Notes: generated by a model from the letters alone, not told the origin. Positions 1 to 9,418 are shown, counted from the stretch's first letter. The stretch: DNA of 64,000 nt from Paenibacillus apiarius (GCF_017052585.1 NZ_JAFFHZ010000001.1:3762001-3826000); one strand, 5' to 3'. Program-made: numbers and translations.

Positions 1-720
1 GATTCGTTCGTCATGCTGCTCGGCGCTTCGATCGTCGGTCTCATTACGGTGTTTCTCATTCAGATGTTCCAACAAAGCGGCGTCCAGTCTGACGCAGCGA
101 TCGGCGTCGTTTTTACGGCTCTGTTCGCGGTGGGCGTTGTGCTCGTGAGCTTGAATGCGCGTAACGTAGACCTTGACCTAGACTGCGTGCTGTTCGGCGA
201 AATAGCCTATGTGCACTGGAATACGATATCCATCTCCGGGATCGATATCGTGCCGAAGGCCGTCTGGATCCTCGGATTTACGCTGCTTGTCATTTTGCTG
301 GTCGTCGGATTGTTCTACAAGCAATTCAAAATATGCGCGTTCGATCCGGCCATGGCGCTCGCCTGCGGCATACCGGTGGCGCTGTTCCACTATTTGCTCA
401 TGGGGCTCGTCTCGATGACGACGGTGGCCTCCTTCGAAAGCGTCGGCGCCATTCTCGTCGTTGGCATGCTCATCGTGCCGGCATCGACAGCATATTTGCT
501 TACCGAACGGTTGAGCGTCATGATTGTGTATAGTGTTGCCATCGGCATTACATGCGCGGTTGCGGGATATTATCTGTCCGCCCTGCTGGATGCGTCCATT
601 GCGGGAATGATGGTGACGGTAGCAGGGGCTTTGTTCGTGCTGGCGCTCATCCTCTCGCCTTCGCATGGCTTGCTCGTTCGTGTGCTGAAGCGCCGCCGGA
701 TGGCGGAAGGAACTGCATAA
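1..720 (+). CDS. Metal ABC transporter permease (ABC-3 family), 5'-truncated
   Basis: The reading frame is open from base 1, so the start lies outside the window; 239 residues are visible of a family usually about 280-300 long. It is a very hydrophobic multi-span membrane protein. The segment around residues 145-165 (SVGAILVVGMLIVPASTAYL) is the conserved core of ABC-3 permeases, the membrane subunits of Mn/Zn/Fe importers (MntB/ZnuB/TroC type). It would form the channel through which a metal delivered by a lipoprotein passes, driven by an ATPase subunit. The partner genes must lie upstream. Which metal is carried cannot be told from this part. A terminator-like hairpin follows, so this is probably the last gene of its operon. 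The family call is firm; the substrate is inference. Confidence 0.9.
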   Translation, partial: DSFVMLLGASIVGLITVFLIQMFQQSGVQSDAAIGVVFTALFAVGVVLVSLNARNVDLDLDCVLFGEIAYVHWNTISISGIDIVPKAVWILGFTLLVILLVVGLFYKQFKICAFDPAMALACGIPVALFHYLLMGLVSMTTVASFESVGAILVVGMLIVPASTAYLLTERLSVMIVYSVAIGITCAVAGYYLSALLDASIAGMMVTVAGALFVLALILSPSHGLLVRVLKRRRMAEGTA

Positions 721-732
721 TGGAGATGAGGG

Positions 733-775
733 AACGCTCCTTGCTCGGTATATTCGGGCAATGGGGCGTTTTTGT
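733..775 (+). terminator. Imperfect terminator after the metal permease
   Basis: Arms AACGCTCC/TTGC and GCAA/GGGGCGTT enclose a short AT-rich loop and are followed by TTTTTG. It lies 12 bp after the permease stop codon. Confidence 0.6.
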
Positions 776-817
776 CGTATGATGCGATAACAGACAGTTA
801 AACTAGGAAGGAAGTCT

Positions 818-846
818 TTGTTGTAGCCGCATCGTTATGATACAAT
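818..846 (+). promoter_or_regulatory. Sigma-A promoter for the HAD gene
   Basis: TTGTTG (818-823), a 17-bp spacer, then TACAAT (841-846). It would give an untranslated leader of roughly 120 nt before the ATG at 971. No structured regulator was recognised in that leader. Confidence 0.6.
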
Positions 847-970
847 GTCGTTATGCAAATTTACGTATGACAAACTTCAACATATTCAAATATACAAGTA
901 TACAAGCTTCGACAATAACGACGGCAACGAGTCTGAAGCTGGACAGCCAGAGCTGGGAGTGAATGCTGAA

Positions 971-1705
971 ATGAGTAAATATACATTATTGGCCCTTGAT
1001 ATGGATGGAACGGTGTTGGACGAAGATCAGAACATCAGCAGTGAAACGGCGGATGCAATTCGCGCCGCGCGCGATGCGGGCGTCATTGTCATGTTCTCTA
1101 CGGGGCGGGCGTTTCAGAACGCGCAGCCTTATGCGGAGGAGCTTGGATTGGAGTCGCCGATGGTAACGGTAAATGGCAGTGAAGTATGGAAAAATCCGCA
1201 TGAATTGCTTGTACGCCACCTGCTTGACCGCGATACGGTTAGAAAAATGGTGGAGCTGTCAGAAAAGCACGACGCTTGGTTCTGGGCTTACTCCACAGAG
1301 CGACAATATAATCGAGAGAACTGGGATGCTGATATTGACGCGGAGGAATGGCTGAAATTCGGCTACTTTACGGAGGATGACAACGTTCGGGAACAGCTGT
1401 GGAAAGAACTGCGCGCGATGGGCGGACTGGAATTGACTAATTCATCGCCTCATAATATAGAGATCAATCCGATCGGAATAAGTAAAGCATCGGGCATTCA
1501 GACCGTGTGCGATCTGCTTGGATTTACGATGTCGCAAGTAGTTGCTGTAGGAGACAGCTTGAATGATCTGGCGGTAATCCGGGCGGCAGGACTTGGCGTT
1601 GCTATGGGCAATGCGCAGGATGAAGTAAAGAACGCGGCGGATGTCGTCGTACGTTCGAACAATGAACATGGCGTGGCCCAAGTAATCCAGGAATATTTAT
1701 TGTAG
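971..1705 (+). CDS. Cof-type HAD phosphatase
   Basis: A 244-residue haloacid-dehalogenase hydrolase of the Cof/YidA type, probably acting on small phosphorylated metabolites in the cytoplasm. All four HAD motifs are visible: DMDGT near residue 10 (nucleophile Asp), STGR near residue 47, the Lys in GISKASG, and the metal-binding GDSLND near residue 194, with a cap domain between motifs II and III. The frame is open to 845, but the ATG at 971 has a GGGAG site 11 bp upstream, and the extra upstream residues look unlike protein. It is monocistronic or co-transcribed with the DUF456 gene 63 bp downstream. The substrate is unknown; this subfamily is promiscuous. Confidence 0.88.
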   Translation: MSKYTLLALDMDGTVLDEDQNISSETADAIRAARDAGVIVMFSTGRAFQNAQPYAEELGLESPMVTVNGSEVWKNPHELLVRHLLDRDTVRKMVELSEKHDAWFWAYSTERQYNRENWDADIDAEEWLKFGYFTEDDNVREQLWKELRAMGGLELTNSSPHNIEINPIGISKASGIQTVCDLLGFTMSQVVAVGDSLNDLAVIRAAGLGVAMGNAQDEVKNAADVVVRSNNEHGVAQVIQEYLL

Positions 1706-1719
1706 AAAACTTATGGTGA

Positions 1720-1750
1720 GTGTTCAAAAAGTGACTTTTTGAGCAACCTC
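1720..1750 (+). repeat. Short interspersed repeat, copy R1
   Basis: GTTCAAAAAGT, one base, then ACTTTTTGAGC form an almost perfect inverted repeat, followed by AACCTC. Relatives occur at 26850, 35074 and 41150, each ahead of a gene. Here CCTC of the repeat tail can also pair with the GGAGG ribosome site of the next gene (CCTC at 1747-1750, GGAGG at 1755-1759). Confidence 0.65.
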
Positions 1751-1768
1751 TTTTGGAGGCGTCTATCT

Positions 1769-2254
1769 ATGACCATCCTTGCTTGGTTATGTGTGATCGC
1801 ATTATTTGTTATTGGCATGGCCGGTGCGATCTACCCGATCCTGCCGGGAGCGCTCGCGATCTATGCAGCTTTCTTTGCATATGGCTTGTTTATCAGCTTC
1901 GAACCGTTCGGATTCTGGTTCTGGGCGATACAGACAATGATCGTAGCCGTATTGTTCATAGCCGATTACGTCGTCAATGCATGGGGCGTAAAACGGTTCG
2001 GCGGATCACGCGCTTCGATTATCGGCAGTACGATTGGAATTCTGATCGGCCCATTCGTTATACCGGCGTTCGGTATTATACTGGGACCGCTTCTCGGCGC
2101 GTTTGTCGGGGAGATTATTGCCGGGGCTAATGTTGAGACATCAGCGAAGTCGGCTATTGGAGCGGTCGTCGGTTTGTTTTCAAGTATCGTGGTAAAATTT
2201 GCTTTGCAAATCGTGATGATTATCCTGTTCTTCATTTGGGTGTTCATGTTCTAA
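1769..2254 (+). CDS. DUF456 family membrane protein
   Basis: A 161-residue, strongly hydrophobic integral membrane protein with about four to five spans and glycine-rich stretches (IGSTIGILIGPF, LGPLLGAFVGEIIAG) typical of DUF456 (YqgC-like). Function is unknown in the family. I start at the ATG at 1769 because TTGGAGGCG lies 8 bp before it; the upstream TTG at 1739 falls inside the R1 repeat and has no ribosome site. A small hairpin (AAGAGC/GCTCTT, 2260-2281) follows the stop and may end the transcript. Neighbours give no functional hint. Confidence 0.82.
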   Translation: MTILAWLCVIALFVIGMAGAIYPILPGALAIYAAFFAYGLFISFEPFGFWFWAIQTMIVAVLFIADYVVNAWGVKRFGGSRASIIGSTIGILIGPFVIPAFGIILGPLLGAFVGEIIAGANVETSAKSAIGAVVGLFSSIVVKFALQIVMIILFFIWVFMF

Positions 2255-2259
2255 TGTAG

Positions 2260-2282
2260 AAGAGCTTCGACAGAGGCTCTTC
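2260..2282 (+). terminator. Short hairpin after the DUF456 gene
   Basis: AAGAGC and GCTCTT arms around a 10-base loop, followed by only a poor T tract (TCCTGCTT). A weak terminator at best. Confidence 0.35.
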
Positions 2283-2336
2283 CTGCTTGTATGACCTATT
2301 GAGGCACGGGCTAGCATAAAGAAAGAAGGGAAACGT

Positions 2337-3971
2337 TTGGCAAAGGAATCATTTATAAAAGGAACGCTCATCATTGCCGCCGCGACGTTGGTGGCGCGTG
2401 TGCTCGGCTTATTCCAGCGCGTGCCGCTCGAGCATATGCTGGGGTCCGTCGGGAACGCTTCGTTCGCGGCTTCGCAGACGGTATATCTCATGATTCTTGC
2501 CGTTGCGACGGCGGGTATTCCAAGCACACTGAGCAAAATGGTCTCCGAACGCTATGCGCTGAACCAAGTGCGCGAAGCGGAGCGGGTCTATTATGCGGCG
2601 CTCTTGTTCGGATTAATCTCTGGCGTCGTAACGACGGCTCTGCTGTTCATATTCGCACCGCTCTATGCAGATATGATCCAGCTGCCGCAAGCGGCGCTTG
2701 CCATTCGTGCGCTGGCTCCGGCACTGCTGTTGTTCCCGGTTATCGCCATGATGCGCGGCTACACACAAGGCCGCAACATGATGCAAGCGAGCGGGGTGTC
2801 TCAGATCGTGGAGCAGGTTCTCCGCGTCGTGACTGCGATCGGACTAGCCTTCGTGCTCGTGCAGAACGGAGCGTCCCAGGAATGGACGGCGGCTGCGGCT
2901 TCCTTCGGCGGCGTGCTGGGAAGCATCGGCGCCTTCATCATTATGGTATATTATCTCGGCAAGCTGCGCCAGGCAGATCGCAAGGCGGGCATCCGTGCGC
3001 GCCGCACCGGGGTTAAAAAGGTTCCTTTGAGTGATATTTTCCGTTCGATCTTTGCTTTGTCCGTGCCTATCGTACTGTCATCATTGGCCGTACCTGCGGT
3101 CAACTTCATCGACACTTCCATTACGATACCCCTGCTCGCTCCGGATCTTGGACAAGTGGAAGCCGCGCATTTATACGGGATTCTCGGGCAAAGGGCACAA
3201 TCGATTGCGGGCATACCGCCGATTTTGGCCATTGCGCTCAGCACTTCGCTTATCCCGGTCATTTCGGCGGCATTTGCCAAGCGCGACATGAATCACTTGA
3301 AACGCCAGACCTCTTTGGCAATGCGTATTTCTGTCTTGAGCGGCATGCCGATCGTATTGGCGCTTGCAGTCGGAGCTTATTCTGTCAACGGCTTCTTGTT
3401 CAGTACGCTGGATGGTGCCGGGATTATTGCCATGCTTACATTTGGAACCATTTTCCAAATTACGATGATGACGTCAAGCTCGATTCTGATCGGTCTAGGC
3501 AAGCCTTATATCGCTATGATTAGCGTAACACTTGGCATTATTATAAAATTGCTCGCAAGTTTTGGACTTGTTCATTTCTTCAGCATTTACGGCATCATTG
3601 GCGGTACGGCGATAAGCTTCCTGATCATTACATGGCTCAATCTTCGCGTCATGAAAAAGGTAGTTCCGTTCGAGGTGCTCGGCAATCGTTGGCCGGGCTT
3701 CCTGCTGACCATAGCACTGGCCGGCGGCTTAGGCTTCGGTGTCGAGAAGCTGGGGGAGCAGTTGGTAGGAATATTGCCGGCCAAGCTTGTATATATGTTT
3801 ACGGCCGGTATTGTAGCTCTGGTTGTCGTAGTATTGTTCGTGGTTGGATTGGTCGCTTTCCGCGTCGTGCGCCAGGATGAGCTGGGAAGCTATCCGCGTC
3901 TCGTTCAGAAGGCGCTGCGCCCGTTAATGCGCCTGCAAGGCGGCTCGACACGGGGGCGTTCGCGGAGATAG
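2337..3971 (+). CDS. MOP-superfamily lipid flippase (MurJ/SpoVB type)
   Basis: A 544-residue polytopic protein with about 14 predicted membrane spans and the start KGTLIIAAATLVARVLGL typical of the PST/MurJ/SpoVB branch. Proteins of this kind move lipid-linked sugar precursors such as lipid II across the membrane for cell-wall or spore-cortex synthesis. The length matches Bacillus YtgP/MurJ and SpoVB. The TTG at 2337 is chosen because GAAAGAAGGG lies just upstream and the protein begins directly with a short basic stretch before span 1. The C-terminus is basic (RGRSRR), as expected for a cytoplasmic tail. Two hairpins follow, so it is probably transcribed alone. Whether it is the vegetative MurJ or a sporulation paralogue cannot be decided here. 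Confidence 0.85.
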   Translation: MAKESFIKGTLIIAAATLVARVLGLFQRVPLEHMLGSVGNASFAASQTVYLMILAVATAGIPSTLSKMVSERYALNQVREAERVYYAALLFGLISGVVTTALLFIFAPLYADMIQLPQAALAIRALAPALLLFPVIAMMRGYTQGRNMMQASGVSQIVEQVLRVVTAIGLAFVLVQNGASQEWTAAAASFGGVLGSIGAFIIMVYYLGKLRQADRKAGIRARRTGVKKVPLSDIFRSIFALSVPIVLSSLAVPAVNFIDTSITIPLLAPDLGQVEAAHLYGILGQRAQSIAGIPPILAIALSTSLIPVISAAFAKRDMNHLKRQTSLAMRISVLSGMPIVLALAVGAYSVNGFLFSTLDGAGIIAMLTFGTIFQITMMTSSSILIGLGKPYIAMISVTLGIIIKLLASFGLVHFFSIYGIIGGTAISFLIITWLNLRVMKKVVPFEVLGNRWPGFLLTIALAGGLGFGVEKLGEQLVGILPAKLVYMFTAGIVALVVVVLFVVGLVAFRVVRQDELGSYPRLVQKALRPLMRLQGGSTRGRSRR

Positions 3972-3984
3972 AACTGCAAAAAAC

Positions 3985-4024
3985 AAGACTGTGCCTAAGA
4001 GAGCTTAGAGGCGCAGTTTCTTTC
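3985..4024 (+). terminator. Terminator after the flippase gene
   Basis: GACTGTGCC-TAAG pairs with CTTAG-A-GGCGCAGTT, followed by TCTTT. It lies 14 bp past the stop codon. Confidence 0.6.
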
Positions 4025-4043
4025 CCTAAAAATAGGACTGAAT

Positions 4044-4097
4044 ATTAAAAATGGCTTAGCTCCCGTATTATTAATAGGGATCTAAGCCATTTTTAAT
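4044..4097. terminator. Perfect 16-bp inverted repeat, bidirectional terminator
   Basis: ATTAAAAATGGCTTAG (4044-4059) and its exact complement (4082-4097) form a 16-bp stem, extended inside by TCCC/GGGA after one mismatch. A and T runs flank it on both strands. It is the second hairpin in tandem after the flippase gene, while the next gene on either side points right. Confidence 0.7.
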
Positions 4098-4229
4098 TTT
4101 TTAAATGATAGAAGTTGAGCAATTAAAAAACGTGTTCAATTTTAATATAACGTATAGTTTAGAAGCAATCAGGCAGGCGCGAATCAATCATTACCTTTAA
4201 TTACCTCCCACCTTTTTTCTGAAAAAGTA

Positions 4230-4256
4230 TAAAAAAATGATAAATATTTCCGATAT
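4230..4256 (+). promoter_or_regulatory. Sigma-D (motility) promoter of the chemoreceptor
   Basis: TAAA (4230-4233), 15 bases, then TCCGATAT (4249-4256). The sigma-D consensus of Bacillus is TAAA-N15-GCCGATAT, so only one base differs. It lies 48 bp before the chemoreceptor start, which is the expected regulon for sigma-D. Confidence 0.8.
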
Positions 4257-4304
4257 ACGAACAGGGTTTGACTTGACTTCAAGACTGGCAAAGGGGATTT
4301 TACA

Positions 4305-6281
4305 TTGAAATACTATAGAAATTGGGCTCAATCGATTCGACGTTCTCTACATAGAAAGATTATTCTCCTGCTTACCAGCTTTATTATCGTTCCGACGATT
4401 GTCCTCATTGTTATCTTAACCATCACGGCATCCAACAACACGAAAGATATGATGTATGACGAGGTCAATGAAGCGACGCAATCCATTTCGCGGCTGTTGA
4501 ATCAGACGTACGAGGCAAATGCGCATATGATAAGCAGCTTGGCGGATGGCATTAGCAAGAACTCGCAGGATGTGGCGCGGATTAAAAATCGGGTCACGGA
4601 TCTGGCAGGAGACATCGATAACATATTATTTGCCTATGTGTTGCTGGGAGATCAATATATCGACAACAGCGGCAGCAAGATTGATATCGATGATGCGAAA
4701 AAACGCGAGTGGTATCAAGTGGCTAAAGAGCGTGCGGGCGAAGTTATCGTCTCCAAGCCTTATCAAGACATGATTACGGGGCAAATGATCGTGACGTTCT
4801 CGCGTTCGTTAGCTAATGGTGACGGGGTTGTAGGCCTCGACGTCTCAATCGATAACTTAAATCAATCGGTAAGCCAATTCAAAGTGGGAGACAGCGGCTA
4901 CATCAGCCTTGTTGACAAGGATAATAACGTATTATCCCATCCCGTATACAAGCAAGGCTCCCAGCTGAACAAAGAACAATATAAAGAGCTGCTGTCAGGC
5001 GAAAACGGCGAGTTTAAGTCGGACGTTGACGGCAGACATGAATTCATCAGCTACGACAAACGGAATAAGCTGGGCATCAATATCGTATCGGTCCTGAGCC
5101 TAAGCGAAATCGAGGCGCAAGCGAATGAAATCGTCATTATCGCTTCCGTGTTTCTCGTCATAATAATTGGTCTTATTTCCTTATTTCTGTGGATGTTCAT
5201 TCGTAAAATCATACGCCCTGTCGTGCGGATTCAACAAATGACGGAGCGGATTGCCGACGGTGATTTCTCGGTTCGCGTTCCGGCGGGTGCAAGGTTGGAT
5301 GAAATCGGCCGTCTGGAAAAGAATTTCAATGCCATGACGCAATCCTTATCCGACATTATGACGCAAATACGCGAAGTATCCGAAGCGGTTGCGGCTTCTG
5401 CTGAGGAGCTGTCCGCTAATTCGGAGGAGAACGTAAGCTCCTTGCAAGAGGTAGCAGCCTCCTACCAGCAAGTGTCGGCACAATCGGCACAGTTGAACGA
5501 GCGCTTGAATACGGTAACGGACCAAGCGCATCAATCCTCGGCACATCTCAATCGTGTCGTCACGCTGGTCGGCAGCTCCTCCCATGCGGCCCACGAGATG
5601 AGCGAATGGGCAGTGAGCGGAGGAACGGCGCTGGACAAGGTGCGCATGCAGATGGATGCTATTACGCAGAACACGGAACAGGCCAAAGCGGAGACGGAGC
5701 GATTGAATGAACAGTCGCATCACATTCATCGTATCGTTGCCTTTATCCAAGAGGTGGCTGCCCAGACGGAGCTGCTTGCGCTGAACGCAGCCATTGAAGC
5801 GGCGCATGCTGGTGAACACGGGCGCGGCTTCGCAGTCGTAGCGGATGAGGTCCGCAAGCTGGCAGAGGAGACGAAGGAGGCCGCCGGGAAGATTACGGGC
5901 ATGGTGCAGCAGATTAGAGAGCGTTCTGACTCGGTGTGGACCGCCATGCAGAATGGAGTCGAGTCCGTGGCCATGGGCCAACAGTTGACAGAATCGGTAA
6001 CGAACAGCTTTACGGATATTTTTCAAGCGATCGATGAAATGAACGCTCAGTTGAGTCACGTAACGGAATTGGGGGCCCAACTGGCGTCTTCGAACGCTGA
6101 GATGATCGAATCATTCGATGCAGCAAGCGAAATGACGAACGGCACGCTAATGGAGATGGAGACCGTCGCGGCAGCGAGTGAGCAGCAAAATGCGGCAATG
6201 CAAGAAATGGCCTCATATGCGAATCATTTGGCAAGCATCGCCGATGATTTGCAGCAGCTATCCGCGCGCTTCAAGTCATAA
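4305..6281 (+). CDS. Methyl-accepting chemotaxis protein (dCache sensor, HAMP, MCP)
   Basis: A 658-residue membrane chemoreceptor that feeds CheW/CheA. Order: basic N-terminus, span 1 (about 17-42), extracellular Cache-like sensor (about 45-280), span 2 (about 278-303), HAMP (about 303-355) and a long cytoplasmic signalling coiled coil. The hairpin tip carries the diagnostic run [19 protein letters not shown] followed by [14 protein letters not shown]. No C-terminal tethering pentapeptide is visible. The TTG at 4305 is preceded by AAAGGGGAT at a good distance. It stands alone between a sigma-D promoter and a strong terminator. The ligand is unknown; dCache receptors often bind amino acids or carboxylates. 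Confidence 0.94.
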   Translation: MKYYRNWAQSIRRSLHRKIILLLTSFIIVPTIVLIVILTITASNNTKDMMYDEVNEATQSISRLLNQTYEANAHMISSLADGISKNSQDVARIKNRVTDLAGDIDNILFAYVLLGDQYIDNSGSKIDIDDAKKREWYQVAKERAGEVIVSKPYQDMITGQMIVTFSRSLANGDGVVGLDVSIDNLNQSVSQFKVGDSGYISLVDKDNNVLSHPVYKQGSQLNKEQYKELLSGENGEFKSDVDGRHEFISYDKRNKLGINIVSVLSLSEIEAQANEIVIIASVFLVIIIGLISLFLWMFIRKIIRPVVRIQQMTERIADGDFSVRVPAGARLDEIGRLEKNFNAMTQSLSDIMTQIREVSEAVAASAEELSANSEENVSSLQEVAASYQQVSAQSAQLNERLNTVTDQAHQSSAHLNRVVTLVGSSSHAAHEMSEWAVSGGTALDKVRMQMDAITQNTEQAKAETERLNEQSHHIHRIVAFIQEVAAQTELLALNAAIEAAHAGEHGRGFAVVADEVRKLAEETKEAAGKITGMVQQIRERSDSVWTAMQNGVESVAMGQQLTESVTNSFTDIFQAIDEMNAQLSHVTELGAQLASSNAEMIESFDAASEMTNGTLMEMETVAAASEQQNAAMQEMASYANHLASIADDLQQLSARFKS

Positions 6282-6291
6282 ATGCAGTTGT

Positions 6292-6332
6292 AAAAGAGCG
6301 TCTGCGCCCGAAAAGGGCAGGACGCTCTTTTT
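6292..6332 (+). terminator. Strong terminator after the chemoreceptor
   Basis: AAAAGAGCGTC and GACGCTCTTTTT pair around an inner GCCC/GGGC helix; T tract at the end. Confidence 0.9.
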
Positions 6333-6464
6333 GCTGTCGCAAATGACAGGATTCTGTCCACTGGATCTGTTCAGTTTCGTTCAACGGCGACAATGCTTCT
6401 GCGGAAATCAGTATGCAACACGGGATGCTTTTCAAGGGGGACTGTTTATAGCTTTTCCGGCAGG

Positions 6465-6497
6465 TGCAACTGATTTGCAACCGTCATCCTGTTTACT
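6465..6497 (+). promoter_or_regulatory. Direct-repeat activator box and -10 of the thiolase operon
   Basis: TGCAAC (6465-6470) and TGCAAC (6476-6481) repeat with an 11-bp period, followed after exactly 10 bp by TTTACT (6492-6497) as a -10. There is no clear -35. The same box, with the same 10-bp gap to a TATGAT, precedes the binding-protein gene at 12812. SARP/BTAD activators bind 11-bp-period direct repeats that replace the -35, and such a regulator is encoded between the two sites. The binding itself is inference. Confidence 0.6.
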
Positions 6498-6533
6498 GGA
6501 AGCGACTCTAGAACGAACAATGAGGTGGACGAC

Positions 6534-7715
6534 TTGAATGAAGTGTTCATTGCGAGTGCCGTGCGTACTCCAATCGGAGCGTTTCAGGGCAATTTCCGGG
6601 ATATGGCGGCTGTGGATCTGGGCGCATCTGTCATGGAAGAAGCCTGTAAACGCGCAAAAATTGCAAATGAGCGGGTAGATCATGTCTACATGGGACAGGT
6701 GCTGCAGGCCGGAATTGGGATGAATGGCGCGAGACAGGCAGCATTGAAGGCGGGAATTCCGGTGCATGTTCCGGCGACGAGCGTGAATCTTGTATGCGGG
6801 TCGGGCATGCAGACGGTGATGCTGGGAGCGCAATGCATACGCTCTGGAGATGCGGGCGTAATCGTGGCGGGCGGCATGGAAAATATGACGCAGTCCCCTT
6901 ATCTGCTGAAGCAGGCTCGTCAAGGTTACCGGTATGGACATGGAGAACTGATTGACTCGGTGCTGTTTGACGGATTGACGTGCGCAATCGACCATCAGCC
7001 AATGGGAATGACGGCGGAACGCCTTGCCGAGCGTTACGGTCTGACACGCGAGCAGCAGGACGCCTTTGCGCTGCAAAGCCAGCAACGCGCGGAAGCGGCG
7101 ATGGGGGACGGGCGGTTCCAGGAGGAGACGGTCGCGATATCCATTGCGGACCGCAAGGGCAGCGCGCGGCTGATCGCCGCGGATGAGCATCCGCGGCGGG
7201 GAATGACGATGGAGGCGCTTGCCAAGCTGAAGCCGGCCTTCAGTGCCCAAGGCACGGTGACGGCCGGCAATTCGTCCGGCATCAATGACGGCGCGGCTGC
7301 CGTCGTGCTGTGCAGCCAAGAGGCGGCTGCCGCGCATAGCCTCGCGCCCATGGCTGCCATTCGCGGGTATGCCGCGGTCGGGCTTGAACCGGAGTGGATG
7401 GGGCTTGGCCCGGTTCCCGCCGTCAAGCAGGCGCTCCGCAAAGCAGGCTTGCGGCTGCAGGATATCGGCCTGTTCGAAATCAACGAAGCGTTCGCGGCCC
7501 AGTCGCTGGCCGTCATGCGCGAGCTGGAGCTTGAACCGGAGCGGGTGAACGTGAACGGCGGCGCCATTGCGCTCGGCCATCCAATCGGGGCAAGCGGCAC
7601 GCGGGTGCTGATCACCTTGCTTCACGAGATGCAGCGCAGACAAGTTCGATACGGCGCAGCGGCTCTGTGCGTAGGAGGCGGTCATGGTGTCGCTGTTGTT
7701 GTCGAACGAGGCTGA
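6534..7715 (+). CDS. Thiolase (acetyl-CoA C-acyltransferase)
   Basis: A 393-residue thiolase that cleaves 3-ketoacyl-CoA to acetyl-CoA and a shortened acyl-CoA, or runs in reverse. The acylated cysteine is Cys88 in NLVCGSGMQ (Cys89 in the Zoogloea enzyme). The catalytic His is in GHPIGASG, and the second Cys in CVGGGHGVA near the C-terminus; the family length is kept. I start at the TTG at 6534 because AGGTGG ends 5 bp upstream, while the GTG at 6525 lies inside that ribosome site. It overlaps the acyl-CoA ligase gene by 32 bp, so the two are translationally linked. The context suggests the last step in breaking down an imported acid rather than general fatty-acid oxidation. Confidence 0.93.
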   Translation: MNEVFIASAVRTPIGAFQGNFRDMAAVDLGASVMEEACKRAKIANERVDHVYMGQVLQAGIGMNGARQAALKAGIPVHVPATSVNLVCGSGMQTVMLGAQCIRSGDAGVIVAGGMENMTQSPYLLKQARQGYRYGHGELIDSVLFDGLTCAIDHQPMGMTAERLAERYGLTREQQDAFALQSQQRAEAAMGDGRFQEETVAISIADRKGSARLIAADEHPRRGMTMEALAKLKPAFSAQGTVTAGNSSGINDGAAAVVLCSQEAAAAHSLAPMAAIRGYAAVGLEPEWMGLGPVPAVKQALRKAGLRLQDIGLFEINEAFAAQSLAVMRELELEPERVNVNGGAIALGHPIGASGTRVLITLLHEMQRRQVRYGAAALCVGGGHGVAVVVERG

Positions 7716-9324
7716 GCACGAATGGAGGAATCAGGCAGTGCATGACAGTGCGGTTCGCTGGTTCGATAAGCGGTGTCAGTCTACACCGGAGCGGATTGCA
7801 GTGGTGGATTGGCAAAAGGGACGCCGTCTCACCTACCGCAGCCTTCATAGTCGCGCGGAGCGCTTGGCTGGCGCATTGCAGTCGGCAGGCATTAAGCTGG
7901 GCGATCGCGTCGCCATCCTGCTGCACAATCAGGCCGAAATGTTGGAGGCTATGCTTGCCTGCGGCATGATTGGAGCGATTGCGGTGCCATTGAATTGGCG
8001 GCTGTCGATTCCGGAGCTGAGCGAAATTATACTGGACTGCGATCCGAAGCTGCTGTTGTATGACAGTGATGAGGCGGAGTTGACCCGGCTCGTAACGGGG
8101 CTGCAGCTATTATCCTGCGCTCTGCTGACTGTAATGGCTCTTGAATCGGATAAACAATTATGTGGGGATTCCGACAAGGGACCGGAAGAGGAAGCGGACA
8201 AAAAATCGGATGGGGCGCGCCCTGCGAGTTCAGCCGGTGAACGTGCGGTGGTGCAGCGGGCGGCTCTGGCACTCGACGATGCGTGGATGATGATCTATAC
8301 CGGCGGCACGACTGGCAAGCCGAAGGGGGTTGTGCTGACCCACGGCTCGGTATTTTGGAATGCGGCCAACACGGTCGTCAGCTGGCAGTTGACGGAAGCC
8401 GACGTGACGCCGACCATATTGCCGATGTTTCATACCGGCGGGATGAACGCGCTGACGATGCCGATGCTGATGGCCGGAGGAACAGTCGTCGTGGTTCGAT
8501 CGTTTCAATGCGAGGAGATGGTGCGCCTGTTGAACGAAGAGCGGTGCACGATAGCGCTCATGGTGCCGACCATGTACCATATGCTTATTCAATCCGACGC
8601 GTTTGCCCGCTCGGAATTTCCGACGATGCGGGCGTTTCTGTCTGGAGGGGCGCCCTGCCCGTTATCGGTATATCAAGCCTTCAAGGCGAAGGGTCTTCCA
8701 TTCAAAGAAGGATACGGAGCGACCGAATCGGGACCGAACAACTTCGTGATTGACCCGCTCATCGCGGCACAGAAGCCAGGATCTGTCGGGCTTCCGATGC
8801 TGTTCAGCGAGGTGAAGCTCGTCACGGCCGAAGGAGATGCTTTAAATTCGCAATCTGATCAGGTAGGGGAGCTCGCGCTTCGGGGCGGGCATTTATTCTC
8901 GCGCTATTGGAATAATCCGGAGGCGACATCGGGCGCGATGCGCGAAGGTTGGTTTTTGACGGGTGATCTGGCGAAACAAGACAAGGACGGTTATTTTTAT
9001 ATCGTCGGACGCAAAAAAGATATGATTATTACCGGCGGAGAGAACGTGTATCCGCTGGAGGTGGAGCAGGCGCTGGAAAGCCATCCGGGAGTCAAGGAGG
9101 CGGCGGTTGTCGGCCTGGCGGACGTTAAGTGGGGAGAGGTCGTCGCGGCGGTTATTGCAGCAGATGCCGACGCCCCTGCTACGGAGGCCGACCTCGTGGC
9201 TTACTGCGCTGCGCGTATCGGCAAATATAAAGTGCCGAAGCGGTTCCTGTTCGTGGCAGAGCTGCCGAAGACGGCGGTAGGCAAATTGGACAAGAAACGA
9301 ATGAAGCAGTGGTTCGGCGGTTGA
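7684..9324 (+). CDS. Acyl-CoA synthetase (AMP-forming, class I)
   Basis: A 546-residue member of the ANL superfamily: an acid plus ATP gives acyl-AMP, then acyl-CoA. Motifs in order: the phosphate loop YTGGTTGKPKG near residue 205, the adenine-binding GYGATESGP near 343, TGD near 423, the hinge GRKKDMIITGGENV near 440, and the C-terminal lysine in PKTAVGKLDKK. A poorly conserved insert near residues 155-190 is rich in charged residues. The ATG at 7684 follows AGGAGGCGG and lies inside the end of the thiolase gene. It probably activates the substrate brought in by the Liv-type transporter downstream. The acid is not identifiable from the sequence. Confidence 0.92.
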   Translation: MVSLLLSNEAEHEWRNQAVHDSAVRWFDKRCQSTPERIAVVDWQKGRRLTYRSLHSRAERLAGALQSAGIKLGDRVAILLHNQAEMLEAMLACGMIGAIAVPLNWRLSIPELSEIILDCDPKLLLYDSDEAELTRLVTGLQLLSCALLTVMALESDKQLCGDSDKGPEEEADKKSDGARPASSAGERAVVQRAALALDDAWMMIYTGGTTGKPKGVVLTHGSVFWNAANTVVSWQLTEADVTPTILPMFHTGGMNALTMPMLMAGGTVVVVRSFQCEEMVRLLNEERCTIALMVPTMYHMLIQSDAFARSEFPTMRAFLSGGAPCPLSVYQAFKAKGLPFKEGYGATESGPNNFVIDPLIAAQKPGSVGLPMLFSEVKLVTAEGDALNSQSDQVGELALRGGHLFSRYWNNPEATSGAMREGWFLTGDLAKQDKDGYFYIVGRKKDMIITGGENVYPLEVEQALESHPGVKEAAVVGLADVKWGEVVAAVIAADADAPATEADLVAYCAARIGKYKVPKRFLFVAELPKTAVGKLDKKRMKQWFGG

Positions 9325-9418
9325 CGCAGTCAGCCGCTCATTTTTTTGCAAAGGGCATGGGGAATCGAATCAAGTATGCTACAATAAACAGGAGAATGTT
9401 GGAAAAGAGAGGTTCTGC

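Noticed and set aside
178-666. Long minus-strand reading frame inside the metal permease gene
   Set aside because: Antisense to a well-conserved membrane protein, low-complexity His/Arg/Asp-rich translation, no ribosome site.
5346-6080. 244-codon minus-strand frame in the chemoreceptor
   Set aside because: Shadow of the regular MCP coiled-coil codons; no recognisable domain or start site.
6432-7685. 417-codon minus-strand frame opposite the thiolase
   Set aside because: The thiolase has all catalytic motifs in the other strand; the antisense frame looks like codon-bias noise.
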